NCBI RefSeq assembly: GCF_000499285.1
Contig: NZ_AWUN01000001.1
Span: 310,001-374,000, forward strand
Length of the DNA: 64,000 bases
Direction of reading: 5' to 3'
Source: Bifidobacterium sp. 7101
Lineage (GTDB): Bacteria; Actinomycetota; Actinomycetes; Actinomycetales; Bifidobacteriaceae
The notes beneath the pieces were generated by a model. It searched no databases. It was not told the origin of the DNA and saw only the letters and a program-made list of their open reading frames with translations. Shown here one piece after another: positions 25,891 to 33,697 of the stretch (the stretch's first letter is position 1; every line of letters starts with the position of its first letter). Both the position numbers and the translations under genes were made by a program.

Positions 25891-27081
25891 ATGACAAGGC
25901 GATCCGGCCGCAATGAAGACCTCTTACGGGTCCATTCGGTCAGCACCACCTTCGATTCAGCTGCGCCCGGGGAGGGCATCGAGAGCAGGCCGGCCCCGGT
26001 CCGCCTGCTGAGGCGGCTGATTACTGGCGCTTTCGACCTTTGGGTAGGGCTGTCCATCAATATGACCGGGCGTCTGGGCTGGTCGGCCGACGTTCAACCA
26101 TACGTGGGCTACGGTACCGAGTCCTACTCCCGGCTGGTCTGCCGTACCATTCTGACCGACGGGCGCAGACGTGAGGATCCGGCCATACGTGGCATCCGCG
26201 GTCTGCTGACCGTACCCGCACCCAGGACCAGGGTCAGGCTGGCCATCGACAGCACGGCCATCGGGAGGGTCCAGGTGGGAGACTCCGCGGTCTACGATGC
26301 CGTCGATCCCAGTCGCAGCCTGAGTGCGGATGCGGTCTTTTCCGACCGGTCGGGCTACCTGGATCTGGTGGCCGAGCATCGACTGACCCCAGGCGTGCAC
26401 CGGGTCTCCTACCAGGTGCGGGGCCGCCGGCCGGTGGACGCTCCTTTATACATCGTGCCCGGTCAGACCCCTGTCGGCGTCATATCCGACGTGGACGACA
26501 CCATCATGATCAGCCAGGTGCCCAATCATTGGAAGGCTGCCTGGAACCTGCTCCTGTCAGATCCACATCGCCGGGCCTCGGTGCCGGGCATGGCCGTGCT
26601 CTACAACCGTATCCGTGACCTGGACCCCCGGATACCCTTCTTCTATCTGTCGGCCTCGCCCTGGAATGTGGAGGGATCCATACGCGGCTTCATTCGCGAC
26701 CACGGCTTTCCGGCCGGCCCCCTGTTGCTGCGGGACCTGGATCCTAGACCCAAGACCTTCGTGCCCTCCATCGTGCAGCACAAGATGGAGTTTATCCGCC
26801 AGCTCATGGCCGACTTTCCCAAGATGCGCTTCGTGCTCATGGGCGACGATGGGCAGAGCGATCCCTCCACATTCGCCCAGGTGGTGCGGCAGTATCCGGG
26901 ACGGGTCCTGGCCATCGGCATCCGTCAGTTGAGCCCCCAGGAGACCGGGCTGGGAACCTTGGTCAAGCGGACTGCCACACAACCGGTACCGGTGACGCAG
27001 GTGCCGGTCTTCTACGGGACCACGGGTGCCAATCTGATGCGAACCCTGCTGCCCTATCTGCGTCGTCGCGCCCGAATATAA
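25891..27081 (+). CDS. App1-like phosphatase (DUF2183)
   Basis: A 396-residue protein of the family named after yeast App1 phosphatidate phosphatase. The HAD-type motif GVISDVDDTIMIS puts the nucleophile Asp at 200 and the acid Asp at 202. Later motifs are FFYLSASPWNV (Ser), KMEFIRQL (Lys) and FVLMGDDGQSDP (acidic motif). The N-terminal 180 residues form a beta-rich region typical of the bacterial members. It starts 10 nt after gcvH with no strong ribosome site, which suggests coupling. Substrate in bacteria is not settled; lipid phosphate is a reasonable guess. Confidence 0.85.
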   Translation: MTRRSGRNEDLLRVHSVSTTFDSAAPGEGIESRPAPVRLLRRLITGAFDLWVGLSINMTGRLGWSADVQPYVGYGTESYSRLVCRTILTDGRRREDPAIRGIRGLLTVPAPRTRVRLAIDSTAIGRVQVGDSAVYDAVDPSRSLSADAVFSDRSGYLDLVAEHRLTPGVHRVSYQVRGRRPVDAPLYIVPGQTPVGVISDVDDTIMISQVPNHWKAAWNLLLSDPHRRASVPGMAVLYNRIRDLDPRIPFFYLSASPWNVEGSIRGFIRDHGFPAGPLLLRDLDPRPKTFVPSIVQHKMEFIRQLMADFPKMRFVLMGDDGQSDPSTFAQVVRQYPGRVLAIGIRQLSPQETGLGTLVKRTATQPVPVTQVPVFYGTTGANLMRTLLPYLRRRARI

Positions 27082-27089
27082 TCGCCCCA
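27077..27089 (+). promoter_or_regulatory. Leaderless-type promoter inside the App1 3' end
   Basis: A consensus TATAAT (27077-27082) ends 6 nt before ATG 27089. It overlaps the stop codon of the upstream gene, so the oligopeptidase has a private promoter although it looks like part of an operon. Confidence 0.65.
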
Positions 27090-29512
27090 TGAGTTTTTCG
27101 GCCGTCAATTCCGCGCCTCCTCGTGCACAACGCCGTCCCACTGATCGATGCTTCCATGGGGATCACTTCGAAGATCCCTACGAGTGGATGCGCAACCGGG
27201 TGGATCCTGCCACCAAGTCCTACGTGCGTGACCAGAACCGTTACTGCCAGGAACGGCTTGCCGGTCAGGAGGGTTTGCGGGCCACCCTGCTCAAGGAGTT
27301 CACCGACCGGGTACAGCAGACCGACATGTCGGTGCCCACCCGGATGCATGGATACTGGTATTTCTCCCGGACGCTCAAGGGCCAGGAGTATGGGGTGCAG
27401 TGCCGCCTGCCGGTGCGCGACCAGGATGACTGGGACCCTCCTGCTGTTAAAGCCGATGCGGCGCCTGGTTCCATGCCGGGCGAGGAGGTCATCTTCGACG
27501 CCAACGCCGAGGCCAAGGGGCATGACTTTTTCTCTCTGGGATGCCTGGACCTGAGCGCCGACGGCCGGTGGATGCTCTATGGACTGGACACCAGGGGCAA
27601 TGAGCGCTACGACCTGCGCATCCGGGATCTGAAAGACGGTCGAGACCTGCCTGATCGGATCGACCAGGTCTCCTCAGGGGCGGTGCTGACCCCCGACGGA
27701 CGCTGGGTCTTCTACACCGGCCTGGATAAGGCCTGGCGTCCGGACACGGTCTGGCGGCATAAGGTGGGCACTTCGGCCGACCAGGATGTCATGGTCTACA
27801 AGGAGGACGATGAGCGCTTCTGGGTGGGGCTGGGACTCAGCTACGACGAATCCGCCATGCTGATTGCCACCGGGTCCAAGACCACCAGTGAGGTGCTCAT
27901 GCTGGACCTGAAGGATCCGCAGGGCGAGTTTGTGCCCTTGATCCCCCGCAAGGAGGGGATTGAGTACGACATCAGCCTGGCCCGGTTCGAAAATGCCGGT
28001 CCGGCGGGGGAGGACCTGCCGGTGGCCGTGGTCTACCACAATGTGAACAACCCCAACTTCGAGGTGGATCTGATTGACCTGCGCAGCCACCGTCCGCCCT
28101 TCCGTCTTGGAGAAGGGGTGCGGTTGGTCCAAGGCAGTCCCTACGGCTGCGAGCGCTCCGGAGACCTGGCCTCCCTGCCGCCCGAGAAGCCCTATCGGGA
28201 TCCGGGCAATCCGGCCATACTCCAAGGCGCTCGCGGGCTGGGCATCGAGGGGCTGGGCATCCACCGCAGCTTCGTGGTCCTGACCTACCGGGCTGACAGC
28301 CTGCCCCATATGGCTGTCATCGCCAAGGACCAGGCATTGGAGGATCTGCGGGCGGGCCGACCCTGGCGCTTCCGTGAGGTCCTGCCCGATCAGGCCAGGG
28401 ACGGCATTGACCGTCTCTACAGCATCGGTCCCACAGACAACCCCTCCTACCAGGCCCCTGGGCTGCGCTACATCCGGGGCAGCTATGGAACCCCGGCTGA
28501 GCTGCGGGAGCTGGATCCGGTCAGGGGCGTGGACCGATTGCTCAAGCGGGCCCGCGTTCTGGGCGACTTTAGACCTGAGCGCTATGCCGAGCGTCGAATT
28601 CTGGTCCGCGTCAGGGATGGGGCCCTGGTGCCGGTCTCTCTGGTCTGGCGGCGGGGCATGCATCCGGCGCTGGACGCATGCGGAAAGACCGGGCCCGATG
28701 ACACGGTCATCCAGGCCCCCGGCCATCCCGAGCGCCGTCCCTGGCCGGACCAGGATCCGGACAAGCCTGCTCCCATGTTCATCACCGGGTATGGAGCCTA
28801 CGAGATCAGCCAGGACCCCGGTTTCTCCACAGGTCGGCTCAGCCTGCTTGACCGAGGTGTGCTCTATGCCGTCCCCCATGTGCGCGGCGGCGGGGAGATG
28901 GGCCGTGCCTGGTACGAGCAGGGTCGTCGGCTGCGCAAGGTCAATACCTTCCTGGACTTCATTGATGTGACCGCCGCACTGCAGGATCAGGGCTGGGCGG
29001 ATCCACGTCATACCGTGGCCAATGGCGGGTCGGCAGGTGGCCTGTTGATGGGGGCCGTGGCCAATATGGCTCCACAGCTCTATGCCGGCATCGAGGCGGA
29101 CGTGCCCTTCGTGGACGCGCTGACCAGCATCCTGGATCCGAATCTGCCGCTGACCGTGACTGAATGGGATGAGTGGGGAGACCCTCTGCATGACCAGAAG
29201 GTCTACCGGTATATGCGCTCCTACTCGCCCTACGAGAATGTTCCTGACGCTGATCGTAGGCGCCGGCTCTTCGGCAGCGACCACTTCCCCGCCATCCTGG
29301 TGACCACCTCCATGAACGACACCCGCGTGCTCTACGTGGAACCGCTCAAGTGGGTGGCCAGGCTGCAGGAGCCGCAGGTGGGGGTCGACGCGCTCATCAG
29401 GATCGAGGTCCAGGCAGGGCACGGGGGCATAAGCGGACGCTACCGGCAGTGGGAGGAACTGGCCTTCGAGAACGCCTGGTGCCTGTCCATCATGGTCCCC
29501 GCAAGCCGCTGA
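27089..29512 (+). CDS. ptrB: S9A prolyl oligopeptidase family serine peptidase (oligopeptidase B-like)
   Basis: An 807-residue cytosolic peptidase that trims short peptides, in this subgroup usually after Arg or Lys. The N-terminal part has EDPYEWMRN, followed by a beta-propeller region (about 130-480) that gates the active site. The catalytic domain has YGAYEIS, RGGGEMGRAWYEQG, the nucleophile motif NGGSAGGLLMG, a downstream Asp region (TTSMNDTRVLY) and the His in AGHGG. Length is somewhat above the usual 690-720, with extra sequence in the propeller. Its TATAAT lies 6 nt before the start. The symbol is by family resemblance; specificity is untested. Confidence 0.88.
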   Translation: MSFSAVNSAPPRAQRRPTDRCFHGDHFEDPYEWMRNRVDPATKSYVRDQNRYCQERLAGQEGLRATLLKEFTDRVQQTDMSVPTRMHGYWYFSRTLKGQEYGVQCRLPVRDQDDWDPPAVKADAAPGSMPGEEVIFDANAEAKGHDFFSLGCLDLSADGRWMLYGLDTRGNERYDLRIRDLKDGRDLPDRIDQVSSGAVLTPDGRWVFYTGLDKAWRPDTVWRHKVGTSADQDVMVYKEDDERFWVGLGLSYDESAMLIATGSKTTSEVLMLDLKDPQGEFVPLIPRKEGIEYDISLARFENAGPAGEDLPVAVVYHNVNNPNFEVDLIDLRSHRPPFRLGEGVRLVQGSPYGCERSGDLASLPPEKPYRDPGNPAILQGARGLGIEGLGIHRSFVVLTYRADSLPHMAVIAKDQALEDLRAGRPWRFREVLPDQARDGIDRLYSIGPTDNPSYQAPGLRYIRGSYGTPAELRELDPVRGVDRLLKRARVLGDFRPERYAERRILVRVRDGALVPVSLVWRRGMHPALDACGKTGPDDTVIQAPGHPERRPWPDQDPDKPAPMFITGYGAYEISQDPGFSTGRLSLLDRGVLYAVPHVRGGGEMGRAWYEQGRRLRKVNTFLDFIDVTAALQDQGWADPRHTVANGGSAGGLLMGAVANMAPQLYAGIEADVPFVDALTSILDPNLPLTVTEWDEWGDPLHDQKVYRYMRSYSPYENVPDADRRRRLFGSDHFPAILVTTSMNDTRVLYVEPLKWVARLQEPQVGVDALIRIEVQAGHGGISGRYRQWEELAFENAWCLSIMVPASR

Positions 29513-29566
29513 TTCCGGTCTGTCCGGGATTCGGTCGGGGTCGTGAAAGGGGCTTGGTTGGCTCGT

Positions 29567-29579
29567 TATGCTCGGGGTA
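29567..29579 (+). promoter_or_regulatory. Leaderless-type promoter for leuB
   Basis: TATGCT (29567-29572), six bases, then ATG 29579. It supports this start over the upstream in-frame GTG at 29543. Confidence 0.5.
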
Positions 29580-30622
29580 TGACAAATAGCAAGCAGAAAA
29601 CATATCACATTGCGGTCATTGCCGGTGACGGCATCGGCAAGGAGATCGTTCCCCAGGCTCAGGCCGTCCTGGAAAAGGTGACCCGGGGCAAGGCAGACAT
29701 TCGCTACGAGGACTTCGACCTGGGCGCTGAGCGCTACCTGCGTGATGGAGCCGTTCTGCCCGATGAGGATCTGGACCGGCTCAAGCAGCAGGACGCCATT
29801 CTTTTGGGGGCCATCGGCGACCCCCGCATCAAGGCTGGCATCCTGGAGCGGGGACTGCTGCTCAAAATGCGTTTCGAGTTGGACCAGTATGTCAATCTGA
29901 GGCCTTCCAAGCTTTACAAGGGTGTGGTGTCGCCCCTGGCCAATCCGGGCGACATCGACTTCGTGGTCGTGCGTGAGGGCACCGAAGGGCTCTACGCTGG
30001 GGCCGGTGGCTCAATTCGCCGGGGCACCCCCCAGGAGGTGGCCACCGAGGTTTCCATCAACACGGCCTACGGGGCGGAAAGGGTCATCCGCTATGCCTTC
30101 CAGCTGGCCATGAAACGTCGCCGCCGTCTGACCCTGGTCCATAAGAAGAACGTGCTGACCAATGCGGGAGACATGTGGCAGCGGTTGGTCGACCAGGTGG
30201 GCCAGGAGTATCCCGATGTGGAGCGCGAGTACCTGCACATCGACGCCTCCACCATATTCATGGTGACCGAGCCCAGCCGCTTCGATGTGATCGTGACCGA
30301 CAACCTCTTCGGTGACATCCTCACGGACGAGGCGGGAGCTGTGGTAGGAGGCGTGGGTTACTCGGCCTCCGGCTGCATCAACGCCTCGGGCACCTACCCG
30401 TCCATGTTCGAACCCATCCACGGATCCGCTCCTGACATAGCCGGCAAGGGAATCGCCAACCCCACGGCGGCCATCCTCTCGGCCGGAATGCTCCTGGATC
30501 ATCTGGGCTTTGAGGACGAAGCGGCCAGCATTGAGCGGGCTGTGGAGGACGACATCGAGCGCTCCGGCTCCGCCCAGAGGAGCACCGAGCAGATCGGCAG
30601 GGATATTCTGGCCCGGCTGTGA
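29579..30622 (+). CDS. leuB: 3-isopropylmalate dehydrogenase
   Basis: A 347-residue NAD-dependent enzyme of leucine biosynthesis that oxidises and decarboxylates 3-isopropylmalate. Family marks: [14 protein letters not shown] at the start, [25 protein letters not shown] (substrate Arg residues), [12 protein letters not shown], the metal-site [17 protein letters not shown], and [20 protein letters not shown] near the cofactor site. The short R1-type length and [10 protein letters not shown] favour leuB over isocitrate or tartrate dehydrogenase. It stands alone; leuA, leuC and leuD are not in the window. The start ATG 29579 is supported by a -10 element 6 nt before it. Confidence 0.93.
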   Translation: MTNSKQKTYHIAVIAGDGIGKEIVPQAQAVLEKVTRGKADIRYEDFDLGAERYLRDGAVLPDEDLDRLKQQDAILLGAIGDPRIKAGILERGLLLKMRFELDQYVNLRPSKLYKGVVSPLANPGDIDFVVVREGTEGLYAGAGGSIRRGTPQEVATEVSINTAYGAERVIRYAFQLAMKRRRRLTLVHKKNVLTNAGDMWQRLVDQVGQEYPDVEREYLHIDASTIFMVTEPSRFDVIVTDNLFGDILTDEAGAVVGGVGYSASGCINASGTYPSMFEPIHGSAPDIAGKGIANPTAAILSAGMLLDHLGFEDEAASIERAVEDDIERSGSAQRSTEQIGRDILARL

Positions 30623-30639
30623 TTGGGCTTGACAGCGGC

Positions 30640-30653
30640 TAGACTGGAGGGCA
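30640..30653 (+). promoter_or_regulatory. Short-leader promoter for the TM2 protein
   Basis: TAGACT (30640-30645) is followed by GGAGGGC and ATG 30653, a 7-nt gap. A second in-frame ATG at 30659 would have GGAGGG at a normal ribosome-site distance. Confidence 0.45.
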
Positions 30654-31582
30654 TGACTATGGATGATGCCCCCCAGCCGGACGACCGGCAGTCCAGCGAT
30701 ACGCCGACAGGGAATCCTGGTTTCGGCCCCTCTCCGTCCCCACAGGTACCGCCCGAGCATCGGGGGCCTGCCGGTGGGGATGCTCCTGCTGGAGCAGCCG
30801 ATGGACAGTGGCAGGCCCCGGGCTACCCGACTGGCCATGATGCCGGCGTCGGGAATCAGAATCCTTATCAGACCGGTCAATATCCCAGTAGCCAGTATCC
30901 CCAAAATGGGTACCCGACGGGGCAGAGGTCCAATGCCGGATATCCGTTCGCCCCTCAGTACGGCGGTCAATATCCAGGGGTCTATCAGACAGGACCCTAC
31001 CGGCCCAGTCAGTACCCGACTGCCGGTTATCCAGCTGGTCAGCAATATCCTGCTGGTCCGTATTCCGATGGACGGTATCCGGGTGGGCAGTATCCTGGCA
31101 GTCAGAATCCTCAAAGGCCATATCAGCCCGGACCAGGCTATCCCAGCCAGTATCCGGCTGGCCAATACCCCCAGGGTGGGTATCCGGGCAATCAATACCC
31201 GGCGGGCCCGTATCCCGGCACTCAGTATCCCGGCACTCAGTATCCTGGCGGGCAGTATCCACCGCAGTCCTCCATGCCCTGGCCCTATCCTGGCATGCCC
31301 AACGGCAGGGGTCCCTATCCCATTTCACCCACCCCGCACAACAAGTTGGCAGCCGGTCTGCTCAGCATCTTCCTGGGCTGCTTCGGCGTGGGCAACTTCT
31401 ACCTGGGCAGGACCGGCCGTGGCGTGGCTCAGCTCATGCTAACCCTGATCGGCTTTCCCTTCTTCTTCATTGGGCCGACCATATCCGTGATTTGGGGGCT
31501 GATCGAAGGCATCCTGACTCTGACATCCTCTACTGGTTCCTTCTGGCATCGTGATGCTCGCGGATGGGAGCTGACGGATTGA
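30653..31582 (+). CDS. TM2-domain membrane protein with Tyr-Pro-Gly-Gln repeat region
   Basis: About 309 residues. Residues 1 to about 225 are a low-complexity region with some twenty imperfect repeats of the type GGQYPG, AGQYPQ or GTQYPG, highly flexible and aromatic. The C-terminal 80 residues form a TM2 domain: a two-helix membrane hairpin with [22 protein letters not shown] and then GLIEGILTL. The repeat region should be cytosolic and could act as a clustering or scaffold segment. It overlaps the lipoate ligase start by 19 bp. ATG 30653 or 30659 may be used. The function of bacterial TM2 proteins is not settled. Confidence 0.85.
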   Translation: MTMDDAPQPDDRQSSDTPTGNPGFGPSPSPQVPPEHRGPAGGDAPAGAADGQWQAPGYPTGHDAGVGNQNPYQTGQYPSSQYPQNGYPTGQRSNAGYPFAPQYGGQYPGVYQTGPYRPSQYPTAGYPAGQQYPAGPYSDGRYPGGQYPGSQNPQRPYQPGPGYPSQYPAGQYPQGGYPGNQYPAGPYPGTQYPGTQYPGGQYPPQSSMPWPYPGMPNGRGPYPISPTPHNKLAAGLLSIFLGCFGVGNFYLGRTGRGVAQLMLTLIGFPFFFIGPTISVIWGLIEGILTLTSSTGSFWHRDARGWELTD

Positions 31583-32811
31583 ATCCGGCCCATCTGCGCG
31601 GCGTCGGCAAGCAGATGGGCGGCAAACTGGCGGCCGTAACCCTGACTCTGGGCCAGGGATCCGACACCTGTCCGTTTATCGCCTCATGCAGGATTGACGG
31701 CGATTTCTTCACGGAGCCAGCCCCGGCAGCCTCTCAGGAATCCGAAGGGAATCATGGGCCGGTATCCCGGCTGGAGTCCGCAATCTGTGGCCTCCCGTTG
31801 CCCCTGGACCCCGGTCTGGCTCTGGAGAGGCTGGACAGGGTCATGGCAGAAGGGGATGGCCAACGGGTAGTCGGTGTGTCCCCTTGGACCCTGGTGACCG
31901 CGCTGGAGCGTGCCCTGCCGGATGGACTGGTCATTGACGGACAAGGGGAGTCCGACCAACTGCCGTCGGCACCGGACAGGACACATTCCAGGCAGTCTCA
32001 GCCGGATGAGGCCGAGTGCCGCCGTCGTTGGTCTGGCCTGAAGCTGGACCTGATCAGGGACCGTCCACGTCAGCCGGTCATGCAGATGGCCATGGACCAG
32101 GCTCTCAATGATGCCGTGGCCCAGGGCCAGTTGCCACCCACCCTGCGCATCTGGAACTGGGCGGCGCCGGCGGTGATCCTGGGGCGTTTCCAGTCCCTGA
32201 GCCAAGAGGTCCACGTCGAGCGGGCACGCAGTCTGGGCTTTACCCTGGTCCGCCGCTGCACGGGGGGAGGCACCATGGTCATTCAGCCTGAACGAGCCAT
32301 TACGTATTCCCTTTATCTGCCTTTGGATTTCGTGAAAGGGGCCGACCTGATCGACTCCTACCGTATTTGCGACTATTGGCTGGTTCGTGGTCTACGCATA
32401 CAGGGGGTTCAGGCCGGCTGGCAGGGCATGAATGACATCGCCTCCCCAAGGGGCAAGATGGGTGGCGCCGCCCAGCGCAGGTTGCCAGCAGGCTCCCGCG
32501 GGCCGGGCGGGCTGCTCCACCACACCACGCTTTCTTATTCGGTGGATGCTGATCTGATGGCCCAGGTGCTCAACGTGGACCCGGAAAAATTCCATGACAA
32601 GGCCGTGACCTCGGTCAGAAGCCGGGTGGACCCCATCGACAGGCAGACCAGTCTGTCCCGCCAATCCCTGATCGATGCCCTCCTGGACACCCTGCCCTCC
32701 CTGGTGGCGGATCTGCGCATATCCAGACCAGCGCCCGGGGTCGAGCAACGGGCCCGCACTCTGGTCGGGCAGCGCTACGGCCGTGAGGAGTGGACCGCCC
32801 AGATCGCCTGA
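31564..32811 (+). CDS. lplA: Lipoate-protein ligase with accessory domain at the N terminus
   Basis: Predicted to attach lipoate to GcvH using ATP. The catalytic BPL/LPL domain is in the C-terminal two-thirds (about 155-400): [20 protein letters not shown], the substrate loop, and [11 protein letters not shown] with the likely catalytic Lys. Residues 18-140 read like the small accessory domain normally at the C terminus of LplA: a GGKLAAVTL strand, CRIDGDFF (compare GDFF in the usual domain), SAICGLPL, then [10 protein letters not shown]. The order is thus reversed. The gene overlaps the TM2 gene by 19 bp; an alternative ATG at 31615 would avoid the overlap. The substrate is probably the gcvH product 5.7 kb upstream. 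Confidence 0.85.
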   Translation: MGADGLNPAHLRGVGKQMGGKLAAVTLTLGQGSDTCPFIASCRIDGDFFTEPAPAASQESEGNHGPVSRLESAICGLPLPLDPGLALERLDRVMAEGDGQRVVGVSPWTLVTALERALPDGLVIDGQGESDQLPSAPDRTHSRQSQPDEAECRRRWSGLKLDLIRDRPRQPVMQMAMDQALNDAVAQGQLPPTLRIWNWAAPAVILGRFQSLSQEVHVERARSLGFTLVRRCTGGGTMVIQPERAITYSLYLPLDFVKGADLIDSYRICDYWLVRGLRIQGVQAGWQGMNDIASPRGKMGGAAQRRLPAGSRGPGGLLHHTTLSYSVDADLMAQVLNVDPEKFHDKAVTSVRSRVDPIDRQTSLSRQSLIDALLDTLPSLVADLRISRPAPGVEQRARTLVGQRYGREEWTAQIA

Positions 32812-32838
32812 CCGGGAAGGGGGGTTGATGTGTGTGGG

Positions 32839-32844
32839 TATAAT
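32839..32844 (+). promoter_or_regulatory. -10 element (TATAAT) for the Crp/GlxR-type regulator
   Basis: A consensus TATAAT lies 97 nt before the chosen start. There is no matching -35. The resulting leader of about 85-90 nt could hold control sites, but I see no clear TGTGA-N6-TCACA Crp box. Confidence 0.5.
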
Positions 32845-32935
32845 CGTGCTCAGTCGCGTCGAACCCGGCGTGAGGTCATCAACCATGCGTGAGTCGGTGC
32901 AGACCCGCCAGACATGGCGAAAAGGAGTGCGGAGT

Positions 32936-33655
32936 ATGGCGGTTCACAAGCCCAACGAGATTCCCGATGACGGGAACGCCCTCAGGCAGACCGCCCTCTT
33001 CAAACAAGTGCCCCGGCAGGATGCCGACCAGCTTTTGGACAGCATGCATGAGTCCACTTACGCCAAGGGGTCCACGGTCTTTCGACAGGGGGATACCGAT
33101 CACCGCATGTATCTGCTGGAGGAGGGCCGGGTCAAGCTGGTCCGCCAGTCGCCTGACCGCCGCATCCAGTTGCTCAGCATCCACGGGCGCGGGGAGATCC
33201 TGGGCGAGATTCCCGTCTTCGATCCCTCCGGCGGGCCTCGTACCGCCTCGGCCGTGGTCATGGTCAACAAGACCAAGGTGGCTGCCTTGGATCACGATAC
33301 GCTCTTCGACTGGCTCAACCAGCATCCCAAGGTGGCTGTGGACATGCTTCAGGTACTGGCCCACCGCCTGCGGACCGACAACGAGCGGATCTCCGACCTG
33401 GTCTTCCTGGACGTGCCGGCCCGCCTGGCCAAGACCCTGCTGGATCTGGCCACACGCTTCGGCGAACCCTTTGAGCAGGGGCTGATGGTCCCTTATGATC
33501 TGACTCAGGAGGAGCTGGCCCAGCTGGTCGGTGCCTCACGCGAGACCGTCAACAAGGCCCTGATGGACTTCTCCAACCGGGGATGGATCTCTCGCAAGGG
33601 CCGCACCATCATCATTTTCCAGCCCGGTCCGCTGATTCGACGCTCGCGTATGTGA
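32936..33655 (+). CDS. Crp/Fnr-family regulator, GlxR-like
   Basis: A 239-residue transcription factor. The N-terminal cyclic-nucleotide-binding barrel has STVFRQGDTDHRMYLLEEG, VKLVRQSPDRR and the phosphate-cassette-like GEILGEIPVFDPSGGPRTAS. The C-terminal helix-turn-helix is DLTQEELAQLVGASRETVNK with the recognition helix SRETVNKALMDF. The DVPARLAKTLL and RGWI stretches are very close to actinobacterial GlxR/Crp proteins, global cAMP-responsive regulators of carbon metabolism. ATG 32936 follows AAAGGAGTGCGG; an earlier in-frame ATG at 32885 is possible. Whether it binds cAMP is not shown; the Arg-Thr-Ala-Ser in the cassette is compatible. Confidence 0.92.
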   Translation: MAVHKPNEIPDDGNALRQTALFKQVPRQDADQLLDSMHESTYAKGSTVFRQGDTDHRMYLLEEGRVKLVRQSPDRRIQLLSIHGRGEILGEIPVFDPSGGPRTASAVVMVNKTKVAALDHDTLFDWLNQHPKVAVDMLQVLAHRLRTDNERISDLVFLDVPARLAKTLLDLATRFGEPFEQGLMVPYDLTQEELAQLVGASRETVNKALMDFSNRGWISRKGRTIIIFQPGPLIRRSRM

Positions 33656-33683
33656 ACGCCACTGTTCGGTAGAGCCGACGGCC

Positions 33684-33697
33684 TAGGATGGAGACCA
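33684..33697 (+). promoter_or_regulatory. Short-leader promoter for the class A PBP
   Basis: TAGGAT (33684-33689), then GGAGACC and ATG 33697. The ATG at 33688 lies inside the -10 hexamer, so 33697 is preferred as the start. Confidence 0.5.

Noticed and set aside
27674-29608. A 644-codon antisense frame over the S9 oligopeptidase, and similar ones over the PBP, galT and pst genes
   Set aside because: All lie opposite clear genes and show shadow-type composition.
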